From contig LFMX01000002.1 of NCBI GenBank assembly GCA_001184405.1, forward strand, positions 109,555 to 173,554: a stretch of DNA of 64,000 bases, in the 5' to 3' direction. Shown here piece by piece: positions 50,104 to 61,715 of the stretch. Under the pieces are notes generated by a model. That model was not told where the DNA came from, did no database searches, and saw only the letters and a list, made by a program, of their open reading frames with translations. This DNA is from Candidatus Burkholderia humilis (lineage in GTDB: Bacteria; Pseudomonadota; Gammaproteobacteria; Burkholderiales; Burkholderiaceae). Position 1 is the stretch's first letter. Every line of letters starts with the position of its first letter. The position numbers were made by a program, and so were the translations under genes.

Positions 50104-51498
50104 TTGGCAAAAGCAGCGAAAGCAAAGACGCTCTACACCTGTAGCGAATGCGGCGGACAGTCGCCGAAATGGACCGGCCAGTGCGCCGCGTGCGGTGCGT
50201 GGAACACGCTAGTGGAATCGGTGGAGCAAGCGCCTTCCGCGCATCGCTTCCAGGCGCTGGCGAAGAGTTCGCCCGTCAAGAAACTCGCCGATATCGAAGC
50301 GGCCGATGTGCCGCGTTTCACCACAGGCGTCCGCGAATTCGACCGCGTGCTCGGCGGCGGGCTGGTGCCGGGCGGCGTGGTGCTGATCGGTGGCGATCCG
50401 GGCATCGGCAAATCGACGCTGCTGCTGCAATCGCTCGCGGAAATCGCGCGCGACCGGCGCACGCTCTATGTGAGCGGTGAGGAATCCGGCGCGCAGATCG
50501 CGTTGCGCGCGCAGCGGCTTGGCCTCATCGGGCAGGGCGGTGGCGAAAGCGCAGTCGGCGATCTCGCGCTGCTCGCCGAGATTCAGCTCGAAAAGATTCA
50601 GGCGACCATCGACGAACAACGGCCGGAAGTCGCCGTCATCGATTCCATTCAGACGATCTACTCCGAAGCGCTCACGTCCGCGCCCGGCTCGGTCGCGCAG
50701 GTGCGCGAGTGCGCGGCGCAGCTTACGCGCATCGCCAAGCAGACGGGCACGTCGATCATCATGGTCGGTCACGTGACGAAGGAGGGCAGCCTCGCGGGGC
50801 CGCGCGTGCTGGAGCATATCGTCGATACCGTGCTGTATTTCGAAGGCGATACGCATTCGTCCTTCCGGCTCGTACGCGCGTTCAAGAACCGCTTCGGCGC
50901 GGTCAACGAACTCGGCGTATTCGCGATGACGGAGAAAGGCTTGCGCGGCGTCGCCAATCCGTCGGCGCTTTTCTTGTCGCAGCACGAGCAGAGCGTGGCG
51001 GGATCGTGCGTGCTGGTCACGCAGGAGGGTTCGCGGCCGCTGCTCGTCGAAGTGCAGGTGCTCGTCGATACCGCGCACGTGCCCAATCCACGCCGCCTGG
51101 CGGTCGGTCTGGAGCAGAACCGGCTGGCGCTGCTGCTGGCTGTGCTGCATCGGCATGCGGGCATCGCGTGTTTCGATCAGGATGTGTTTCTGAACGCGGT
51201 CGGCGGCGTGAAGATTACCGAACCGGCGGCGGACCTTGCGGTGCTGCTCGCCATCCATTCGTCGATGCGCAACAAGCCGCTGCCCAAAGGCCTGATCACG
51301 TTCGGCGAAGTCGGCCTCGCGGGCGAGATTCGTCCGTCGCCGCGCGGGCAGGATCGGCTTAAAGAGGCGGCCAAGCTCGGCTTTTCCGTCGCGCTGATTC
51401 CGAAGGCCAATGCGCCGAAACAGGCGATCGACGGGCTGAAGGTCGTCGCGGTGGACCGGATCGAGGAAGCGATCGATCGCGTGCGCGATCTCGAATAG
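50104..51498 (+). CDS. radA: DNA repair protein RadA, TTG start
   Basis: 464-aa RecA-like ATPase that aids branch migration in recombination. Four-Cys zinc finger (CSECGGQSPKWTGQCAACGAWNT), Walker A GGDPGIGKST, the RadA-specific KNRFG motif (FKNRFGAVNELG) and a C-terminal Lon-protease-like domain. The start is TTG at 50104 (MAKAAKAKTLYTCSECG); no ATG or GTG fits. Intact. Confidence 0.94.
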   Translation: MAKAAKAKTLYTCSECGGQSPKWTGQCAACGAWNTLVESVEQAPSAHRFQALAKSSPVKKLADIEAADVPRFTTGVREFDRVLGGGLVPGGVVLIGGDPGIGKSTLLLQSLAEIARDRRTLYVSGEESGAQIALRAQRLGLIGQGGGESAVGDLALLAEIQLEKIQATIDEQRPEVAVIDSIQTIYSEALTSAPGSVAQVRECAAQLTRIAKQTGTSIIMVGHVTKEGSLAGPRVLEHIVDTVLYFEGDTHSSFRLVRAFKNRFGAVNELGVFAMTEKGLRGVANPSALFLSQHEQSVAGSCVLVTQEGSRPLLVEVQVLVDTAHVPNPRRLAVGLEQNRLALLLAVLHRHAGIACFDQDVFLNAVGGVKITEPAADLAVLLAIHSSMRNKPLPKGLITFGEVGLAGEIRPSPRGQDRLKEAAKLGFSVALIPKANAPKQAIDGLKVVAVDRIEEAIDRVRDLE

Positions 51499-51687
51499 GC
51501 GTTGGTCCGCTGCGTGGTCGGACCCTTCGTAACGGGTCGTAAAAATGTGTGCGCACCGTGTAACCCAATTCGGACGCGGTTTTCTTATCCTTGATCCGCT
51601 ACGGAACGGTCAACCTCGCCACGTATCTCACACAGGCGAAGTGACCGGACGGATCGAGAGGACCACGCTTTGAAACACGCCAAATCA

Positions 51688-51990
51688 ATGCGGCCAAAGC
51701 CCGCTTTCCATTTGCGCGGATGCCGCGTGTCGGCGCCGTTGCAGCAGCCTTGGGAAAGCGGTTGCCGGATCGTTGAATGGATCGACGGGGAAGGGCAGAT
51801 TTCGCGGCGCGTCGTCGCGGCCAATGCCACGGAAGACGAAGTCGTCGCGACCATTCGCCATCACGTTGTGCGCGCGGATCGCGTGGGTCATCGATCACCG
51901 AAGGCCGGAAACTCTCGACGAGCACATCCGCATCGCGCGCGAGTTCGATCAGTTTCGCGCGGCCTTTCTCCGACTTCAGATCCAGCGTGA
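51688..51990 (+). CDS. Small hypothetical protein with aberrant C-terminus (possibly DUF2866)
   Basis: From ATG 51688 (MRPKPAFHLRGCRVSAPLQQPWESGCRIVEWIDGEGQIS) the first ~66 residues read like a compact conserved protein; they resemble the Burkholderia family DUF2866 as I recall it. After HHVVRADRV the frame runs into antisense sequence of the truncated CaiB gene, so the natural stop seems to have been lost in a deletion. Function unknown; the tail of about 34 residues is probably meaningless. Confidence 0.45.
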   Translation: MRPKPAFHLRGCRVSAPLQQPWESGCRIVEWIDGEGQISRRVVAANATEDEVVATIRHHVVRADRVGHRSPKAGNSRRAHPHRARVRSVSRGLSPTSDPA

Positions 51991-52210
51991 GTTGCCGCTT
52001 CCCGCGATTCACGATCCGATAAAACGCGCTCGGCATGCCGCTCGCGCGGTCGGCATCGCTTTGCAGCATCGTGCGCGCATAGTCGCCATCGCCGGGCGCT
52101 TCGATTTTGAGCACATCTGCGCCGAGTTCGGCGAGCCGCAGCGTGGCGATCGGACCGGGCAGAAGGCGCGTCAGATCGAGTACGCGCAGGCCGGAAAGTG
52201 AAGGCGTCAA
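51890..52210 (-). pseudogene. CaiB/BaiF-type CoA-transferase, 3' part deleted
   Basis: ATG 52210 starts MTPSLSGLRVLDLTRLLPGPIATLRLAELGADVLKIEAPGDGDYART, the usual family III CoA-transferase N-terminus including the catalytic Asp region further on. Homology runs to DADVLVESFRPSVID (about residue 108) and then stops. From about 51890 the sequence is the antisense of the small convergent gene. About 250-300 residues are missing, pointing to a deletion of close to 1 kb. Confidence 0.82.
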
Positions 52211-52231
52211 GTGGTCGTGCTCCTCATCGGG

Positions 52232-54154
<1,923 letters not shown>

Positions 54155-54293
54155 GTAGGGTTGGCGGCGCGAAGTGCGCGGATCAGAGAATAAAGCGCTA
54201 TTTTAGACCGGACGCGTGGTCGGACAGGTCAATGACGCGTCCGGGCGCGGGTTGGTAGGATCATCGGTTGGATATCTTTTTCGGGGCACTTCC

Positions 54294-54775
54294 ATGAGCA
54301 TTTATGACTTTTCGGCCGAAGCGCTCGGCGGCGGGCTGGTCGGGCTCGATACTTATCGGGATAAAGTTGTTGTGCTGATCGTCAATACCGCGAGTGAGTG
54401 CTGGTTCACGCCACAGTACAAGGGATTACAGGCGCTCTATGAGAGCAGTACGCGGGGCGCGGGTTTGAGGTGCTCGGGTTTCCTTGTAATCAGTTTGGGA
54501 AGCAAGAGCCGGGGGATGCTGCGCAGATTGGCGGCTTTTGTGAGAAGAACTTTGGGGTGACGTTTCCGATGTTCGCTAAGGTCGAGGTTAATGGGGATAA
54601 TGCGCATCCGCTTTGGAAGTTCTTGAAGGCCGAGTCTCCCGGATTACTTAGGATTGAAGCTATCAAGTGGAATTTCACTAAGTTTCTTGTTGGTCGTGAT
54701 GGGCGGGTTGTTAAGCGATTCGGGCCTCCGGCCAAGCCCGAATCTCTTTCTGAGGATATTGAGCGATTGCTCTAG
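54294..54775 (+). pseudogene. Glutathione peroxidase, broken
   Basis: Thiol peroxidase of the GPX family. ATG 54294 (MSIYDFSAEALGGG). The active-site segment reads NTASECWFTPQYKGLQ, with Cys as nucleophile but Trp where the family has Gly. Near 54445 small rearrangements break the frame. The conserved LGFPCNQFGKQEPGDAAQIGGFCEKNFGVTFPMFAKVEVNG and WNFTKFLVGRDGRVVKRF follow in another frame to TAG 54775. Confidence 0.85.
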
Positions 54776-54829
54776 GGGTTTTGCTGCGCTTGGGGTTTGG
54801 GGCTGAGTTTCTTTGTTAGTGCAAGGCGC

Positions 54830-54900
54830 TTCGGTTTTCTTGCCTTTTGTTCAGTAGCTGCCTTCCCGGCAGCTACTGAACAAAAGGCAAGAAAACCGAA
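54830..54900. repeat. Perfect inverted repeat, 33-bp arms, 5-base loop
   Basis: 54830-54862 and 54868-54900 are exact reverse complements around TTCCC. It lies between the convergent gpx remnant and cls. It would form a very stable hairpin in RNA or a cruciform in DNA, and may act as a bidirectional terminator or be a member of a dispersed palindromic repeat family. Confidence 0.95.
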
Positions 54901-54910
54901 AAAGAACCCC

Positions 54911-56389
54911 TCAAAGAATAGGCGAAAAAAGCCGCGCGACGTGCATTGCCATGCGCCGATAAAAAACCGCGCCGCGATAATCATCCCGATCAATTTCAAA
55001 CGAGTCCGCAAAATCCGCAAGCAGCATGACACAAACCTGCGAAGCAAACCCCCTGTCCACCGTAAGCACGGTTACTTCAAAATTCAACCGAAACGACCGA
55101 TTATCGAGATTAGCGCTCCCGACAGCCGCCGCAATATCATCCACAAGCACGACTTTCTGGTGCAAAAACCCCGACCGATACCGAAAAATCCGCACGCCCG
55201 CCTGCAACAAGTCATACGCATAAAGCTTGGAAGCAGCAAATACCACGCGATGATCTCGTCGGCTGGGAATCAAAATCCGCACATCGACACCACGCAAAAC
55301 TGCAAGCCGCAAAGCCGAAAACACCGCCTCGTCAGGAATCAGGTAAGGCGAAGTAATCCAGATCCGCTCACGCGCAGCGTTAATCGCTTCAACAAAAAAG
55401 AGCGAGCAAGTTTCCTGCTTATCAGCAGGCCCACTCGACAAGACCATGCAGTGCATATTCTCATCAGAATGCGGCGCCAACCCGAGTTCCGGAAGACGCT
55501 GCGTCGCCCAATACCAGTCTTCGGTAAAGACGAACTGAATGCTCGCCACCGCCGGCCCGCGCACCTCGACATGCGTATCGCGCCACGGCGAAAGTCGCGG
55601 ATTGCCGCCGAGATATTCGACGCCCACATTATGCCCGCCGATAAACGCCCGCTTGCCATCGACGACAACGATCTTCCGGTGATTCCGAAAGTTGATCTGA
55701 AACCGATGCACGAACTTGCGCTTCGCCGCAAACGGATGCGCCTCGACGCCGCCCGCGCGCAACGCGCCAACATACCGATGCGGCAGATCGAAACTGCCAA
55801 TGCTGTCGTAGAGAAAATAGACGCGCACGCCCGCCTGCGCCTTCGCAATCAAGCGGTCCTTCAGCAGATCGCCGAGCGGATCGGCCCGCACGATAAAAAA
55901 CTGCACGACGATGTACTGCTCCGCCGCTTCGATCGCATCGAAAATGGCTTCGAAAGTCGCGTCGCCATTGATTAGCACGCGCACCGAATTGCCGCGCAGA
56001 AACGGCATGCCCGACAGCCGTTGCAAGGTGCGGATAGTCGGATTGCCGAGATATTGCGTCAGTCCGGGCGCAAGCTCGCCACGCGCACCAGACGAATCAG
56101 GCTCCTGCGCATCGCTGCGCGCCTTCAAATCCCACTCCGCAGGCTTGGAACGGCTGCGCAGAATATCGATTTCGAGCCGCCGTTCATCGATATAACCGGC
56201 GAACTTGCTGCGACCGAGAAAAAGATAGGGGATGAGCGTGAAGTAGGGCATCGCGACGAGCGACACCGCCCACGCGACCGCGCCTTGCGAGGTGCGCGTA
56301 TTGATGATGGCGTGGATCGCCGCGATCACGCCGACCACATGCGCGGCGATCACGAGCGTTCCAACGTGGAGCCAGTCCGATGCTTGCAT
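54911..56389 (-). CDS. cls: Cardiolipin synthase
   Basis: 492 aa from ATG 56389 (MQASDWLHVGTLVIAAHVVGVIAAIHAI). Two N-terminal membrane segments are followed by a phospholipase D-type body with two HKD motifs, HRKIVVVDGKRAFIGGHNVG and HQKVVLVDDIAAAVGSANLDNRS. It makes cardiolipin from phosphatidylglycerol at the inner membrane. The in-frame ATG at 56446 would add a very basic 19-residue leader and is less likely. Its stop lies 11 bases from the large palindrome. Intact. Confidence 0.92.
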   Translation of the reverse strand: MQASDWLHVGTLVIAAHVVGVIAAIHAIINTRTSQGAVAWAVSLVAMPYFTLIPYLFLGRSKFAGYIDERRLEIDILRSRSKPAEWDLKARSDAQEPDSSGARGELAPGLTQYLGNPTIRTLQRLSGMPFLRGNSVRVLINGDATFEAIFDAIEAAEQYIVVQFFIVRADPLGDLLKDRLIAKAQAGVRVYFLYDSIGSFDLPHRYVGALRAGGVEAHPFAAKRKFVHRFQINFRNHRKIVVVDGKRAFIGGHNVGVEYLGGNPRLSPWRDTHVEVRGPAVASIQFVFTEDWYWATQRLPELGLAPHSDENMHCMVLSSGPADKQETCSLFFVEAINAARERIWITSPYLIPDEAVFSALRLAVLRGVDVRILIPSRRDHRVVFAASKLYAYDLLQAGVRIFRYRSGFLHQKVVLVDDIAAAVGSANLDNRSFRLNFEVTVLTVDRGFASQVCVMLLADFADSFEIDRDDYRGAVFYRRMAMHVARLFSPIL

Positions 56390-56507
56390 ATGACGCAGTC
56401 GATTGAGAAACCGCCCACGAGGTCTTCGTGAGCGGCGATGCGTCATATTACCGAACCCTTGCGGGCGCAGCCGTTTGCGTCACGAGTTGTGACTTTTGCG
56501 CCAAGGC

Positions 56508-57395
56508 TCAGAGCGTCGGGAGATCGGCGGCCTGAATGAGGAACACGTTGTCGTCGCCGGTGCTGGTCGACAGCCACACGAGATCCAGTCCGCCGAACGC
56601 CGCTTCCACGTTCGCCCGTTCGTTGCCGATTTCCACGACGAGCACGCCGTCTTCCGTCAGCCACTTGCCGGCATCGCGGAAGATGCGCCGCATGATATCC
56701 ATGCCGTCCGCGCCGCCCGCGAGCGCCAGTTCCGGCTCGTGACGATATTCCTCGGGCAGCGCCTGCATCGCCTGGGCATTCACGTACGGCGGATTCGTGA
56801 TGATGACCTCGTACTTCGCCTCCGGCAGCGGCGCGTACAGATCGCCTTCGTACAGCGTCACGCGTTCTTCGAGTTCGTAATCGTCGACGTTGCGGCGCGC
56901 GACGGCGAGCGCATCGGCGGAAATATCGACGGCATCGACATCCGCGTTTTCGAAAGCTTGCGCTGCGAGAATCGCGAGGCAGCCGGAACCGGTGCAGAGT
57001 TCGAGCACGCGCGTCACGTGGTCCGGATCGGCCACGTACGGCTGCAAACCGTCCTGCAACAGTTCGCCGATAACCGAACGCGGCACGATCACGCGGTCAT
57101 CGACATAGAAACGATGGCCGTGCATCCACGCCTCGTTCGTGATGTACGCGGCCGGAATGCGCTCCTTGGCGCGGCGCTCGATCACTTTCATGACGGCATC
57201 GATTTCTTCGTCGAGCAGGCGCGCGGCGAGAAACGGGTCGAGCGTGTCGAGCGGCAGATGCAGCGTGTGCAGGATCAGATACGCGGCTTCGTCGTAGGCA
57301 TTGGTCGAGCCGTGGCCGAACGACAGACCCGCTTGCGTGAAGCGCGAAACACCGAAGCGCAGCAAATCGCGTACGGTGGAGAAGGGTAGCGCCAT
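56508..57395 (-). CDS. prmB: 50S ribosomal protein L3 N5-glutamine methyltransferase
   Basis: 295-aa SAM-dependent methyltransferase. Motif I is VLELCTGSGCLAILAAQAF and the catalytic motif is ITNPPYVNAQ, as in HemK/PrmB enzymes. Wording such as EEYRHEPELALAGGADGMDIMRRI fits PrmB better than PrmC. It follows dapE on the same strand after 30 bp, a common order in Burkholderia. Intact. Confidence 0.9.
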   Translation of the reverse strand: MALPFSTVRDLLRFGVSRFTQAGLSFGHGSTNAYDEAAYLILHTLHLPLDTLDPFLAARLLDEEIDAVMKVIERRAKERIPAAYITNEAWMHGHRFYVDDRVIVPRSVIGELLQDGLQPYVADPDHVTRVLELCTGSGCLAILAAQAFENADVDAVDISADALAVARRNVDDYELEERVTLYEGDLYAPLPEAKYEVIITNPPYVNAQAMQALPEEYRHEPELALAGGADGMDIMRRIFRDAGKWLTEDGVLVVEIGNERANVEAAFGGLDLVWLSTSTGDDNVFLIQAADLPTL

Positions 57396-57425
57396 CGAAG
57401 GCTCCTTGTTGTTTTTACAGTTGAA

Positions 57426-59031
<1,606 letters not shown>

Positions 59032-59033
59032 GT

Positions 59034-59861
59034 TCAGTCGCCTCGCAGCAATTCGTTGAGACCCACTTTCGCGCGCGTCTTGGCATCGACCTTTTTGACG
59101 ATGACTGCGCAGTACAGGCTGTGCGAACCGTCCTTCGACGGCAGATTGCCCGCGACCACGACCGAGCCCGCCGGAATGCGGCCGTACGTGACTTCGCCCG
59201 TTTCGCGATCGTAAATCTTGGTCGACTGGCCGAGGTACACGCCCATCGAAATGACCGAGTTTTCTTCGACGATCACGCCTTCCACCACTTCCGAGCGCGC
59301 GCCGATAAAGCAGTTGTCCTCGATGATGACCGGATTGGCCTGCAACGGCTCCAGCACGCCGCCGATACCCACGCCGCCCGACAAGTGCACGTTCTTGCCG
59401 ATCTGCGCGCACGAGCCGACGGTGGCCCAGGTATCGACCATCGTGCCTTCATCGACATAAGCGCCGATGTTGGTGTACGACGGCATCAGCACCACGTTCT
59501 TCGCGATGAACGAACCGCGGCGCGCGCTCGCCGGCGGCACAACGCGGAAACCGCCTGCGGCGAAATCTTCAGCAGTGTAGTTCGCGAACTTCGACGGCAC
59601 CTTGTCGTAGAACTGGGAGTAGCCGCCCGCGGGCATCGGCGCATTGTCTTCGAGGCGGAACGACAGCAGCACGGCCTTTTTGAGCCACTGGTTCACGACC
59701 CATTGCCCGTCACGCTTTTCAGCGACGTGCATCTGGCCTTTGTCGAGTTGCTCGATGGCATGCGCGACGGCTTCGCGGACTTCGGCGTCCGCGGCCTTGG
59801 GCGACAGCTCGGCGCGGTTTTCCCAGGCGGTATCGATGATGCTCTGAAGTTGTTGCGACAT
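59034..59861 (-). CDS. dapD: Tetrahydrodipicolinate N-succinyltransferase
   Basis: 275 aa from ATG 59861 ([28 protein letters not shown]). Adds succinyl to tetrahydrodipicolinate in the DAP pathway. The left-handed beta-helix hexapeptide region spans about 110-240 ([49 protein letters not shown]). It stands between the broken dapC and the ArsC-like gene. Intact. Confidence 0.95.
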   Translation of the reverse strand: MSQQLQSIIDTAWENRAELSPKAADAEVREAVAHAIEQLDKGQMHVAEKRDGQWVVNQWLKKAVLLSFRLEDNAPMPAGGYSQFYDKVPSKFANYTAEDFAAGGFRVVPPASARRGSFIAKNVVLMPSYTNIGAYVDEGTMVDTWATVGSCAQIGKNVHLSGGVGIGGVLEPLQANPVIIEDNCFIGARSEVVEGVIVEENSVISMGVYLGQSTKIYDRETGEVTYGRIPAGSVVVAGNLPSKDGSHSLYCAVIVKKVDAKTRAKVGLNELLRGD

Positions 59862-59899
59862 AGTGGATATCAAGGATGGGTAGTGGGGCCGGCAAGCGC

Positions 59900-60805
59900 T
59901 CAGGACTTGAGCGTGCGGCAGAATTCGACGATGCGGCGAGCGCTTTCGACACATTCCTCGGTCCCGGCGACCAGCGCGATGCGCACGAAGCCCTCGCCGG
60001 GATTCGTGCCATGCGCCGCGCGAGCGAGAAAAGAGCCCGACAGAACCGTCACATTATAGTCGGCGTACAGGCGTGCAGCGAACTCGGTATCGGTCAGGCC
60101 GGTGCGCGAAACGTTCGCCCAGAGGTAGAACGCGGCGTCCGGCAGACGCACGTCGAGCACGTCGGCGCGCATCGGCGGGCCTGTTCGAACTTTTGCACGT
60201 ACTTCGCGCAGTTGTCGCGCACGTGCATTTCATCCTACCACGCGACCACGCTCGCGCGCTGGAACACCGTAGACAGCGCCGCGCCGTGATACGTGCGATA
60301 GAGCAGAAAGTCTTTCAGGATCGATGCATCGCCCGCGCCGAAGCCCGAGCGCATACCGGGCACGTTCGAGCGCTTCGACAGACTCGACAGCATGACGAGC
60401 CGATCGAACCCGCGTCCGAGCAGACGCGCCGCTTCGAGTCCGCTGAGCGGCGGCTTGGCTTCATCGAAATAAATCTCGGAGTAGCACTCGTCCGATGCAA
60501 TCACGAAACCGTGCTTGTCCGAGAGCGCGAACAATTCGCGCCAGTTGTCGAGCGTGAGCACCGCGCCGGTCGGATTGCCCGGCGAGCACACGTAAAGCAA
60601 CTGCGTGCGCGCCCAGATGTGCTCGGGCACGGCCGAGTAGTCGCACGCGAAATTGCGTGACGGATCGCTATTGACGAAATACGGCTCGGCGCCCGCGAGC
60701 AGCGCCGCGCCTTCGTAGATTTGATAGAACGGGTTCGGACAGAGTATGATGAGCGGTTCGCCTTCCGGCGTACTTTTACTGTCGATCACCGTTTGCGCCA
60801 GCGCG
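59900..60805 (-). pseudogene. dapC: N-succinyldiaminopimelate aminotransferase, 5' deleted, nonsense and frameshift
   Basis: Class I/II PLP aminotransferase. The remaining frame begins around ALAQTVIDS, about residue 105 of the family, and continues through CPNPFYQIYEGAALLAGAEPYFVN, CSPGNPTGAVLTLDNWRELF and the PLP-lysine region SSLSKRSNVPGMRSGF. TAG interrupts VAW|DEMHVRDN near 60232. A missing C near 60172 shifts the end (MRADVLDVRLPDAAFYLWANVS to TGA 59900). The 5' third is absent and the sequence joins an EamA gene. ArgD or another transaminase would have to replace it. Confidence 0.87.
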
Positions 60806-61600
60806 ACCACCAGCGGCGCGGTGTGCCTGTTCGTGCTGCTGCTCAAATGCCGCTCGATCCGCACGATTTCGTGGAGCTGGCTGCTCGGCGTGACGAGCAT
60901 CGGTTTCGTGTGGGGCACGATCCACGGGCAGGTGATGCGCGTGCTCTTGCTTTTCTATCTGACGCCCGTGTGGACCGCGGTCTTCGCACATTTCATTCTG
61001 CGCGACCGCCTCACGCTCGCCGATGCCGCGCTCTTGCTGCTATCGCTCGCGGGCGCGGTCACGATGCTCTGGTCGCCCGCTCTCGGCATGCCGCTGCCCG
61101 CGAGCCTCGCCGAATGGGTCGGTCTGATGGGCAGCATGGGCTTCGCCATGAGCAACGTGCTCGTCGTTAAGATCACGCGCGAGTTGCCGCAAATGAAGTC
61201 CGAAATACGCACCGCGGTGATTTTCGGCGGCGCGGCGATCGTCGCATCGCTCGTGTCGCTGTTCGAACCGATGCCCGCGCCGCCGACGTCCGCGCAGCTC
61301 GGCAGGGTCGCGCTGATCGTGCTGGCATTGGGCGTCGTGCTCGCGGTGAACAACATGATCGTGCAGATCGGCCTGGCGCGCGTGCCGGCCAATCGCGCGT
61401 CGATCATCATGCTGTTCGAGCTCGTCGTGACGGCGTTGTCTTCGTGGCACTTCGCCGGCGAAGTGCCCGGCGCGCGCGAATGGGCGGGCGGCGCGTGCAT
61501 CTTGTCGGCGTGGGCGCATCGGCCGCGCGCGGTTCCGGTGCCGAACGCTGCGCAAAACCCGTCCGCAGGCAAAAAGAAATCGAGACGCGCGATGGTATGA
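60800..61600 (+). pseudogene. EamA/DMT family transporter, 5' truncated
   Basis: From about 60800 the plus-strand frame is a drug/metabolite transporter (SWSWLLGVTSIGFVWGTIHGQVMRVLLLFYLTPVWTAVFAHFILRDRLTLADA) through to TGA 61600, with about eight of the usual ten membrane segments. Upstream, the open frame is only the antisense of dapC. The first ~50 residues and promoter are gone, removed together with the 5' end of dapC by one deletion. A start within the remnant cannot be excluded but would give a defective protein. Confidence 0.75.
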
Positions 61601-61715
61601 TGGGGGCCGCTTCGTATGGACCATACAAGTGACGAGTAAGTAAGACGGGCCACGCTGCGGCCTGTCTGCTATCTATCCTTTGTCTTTGTAATTCACTTCA
61701 AACAGCGATATCGCC

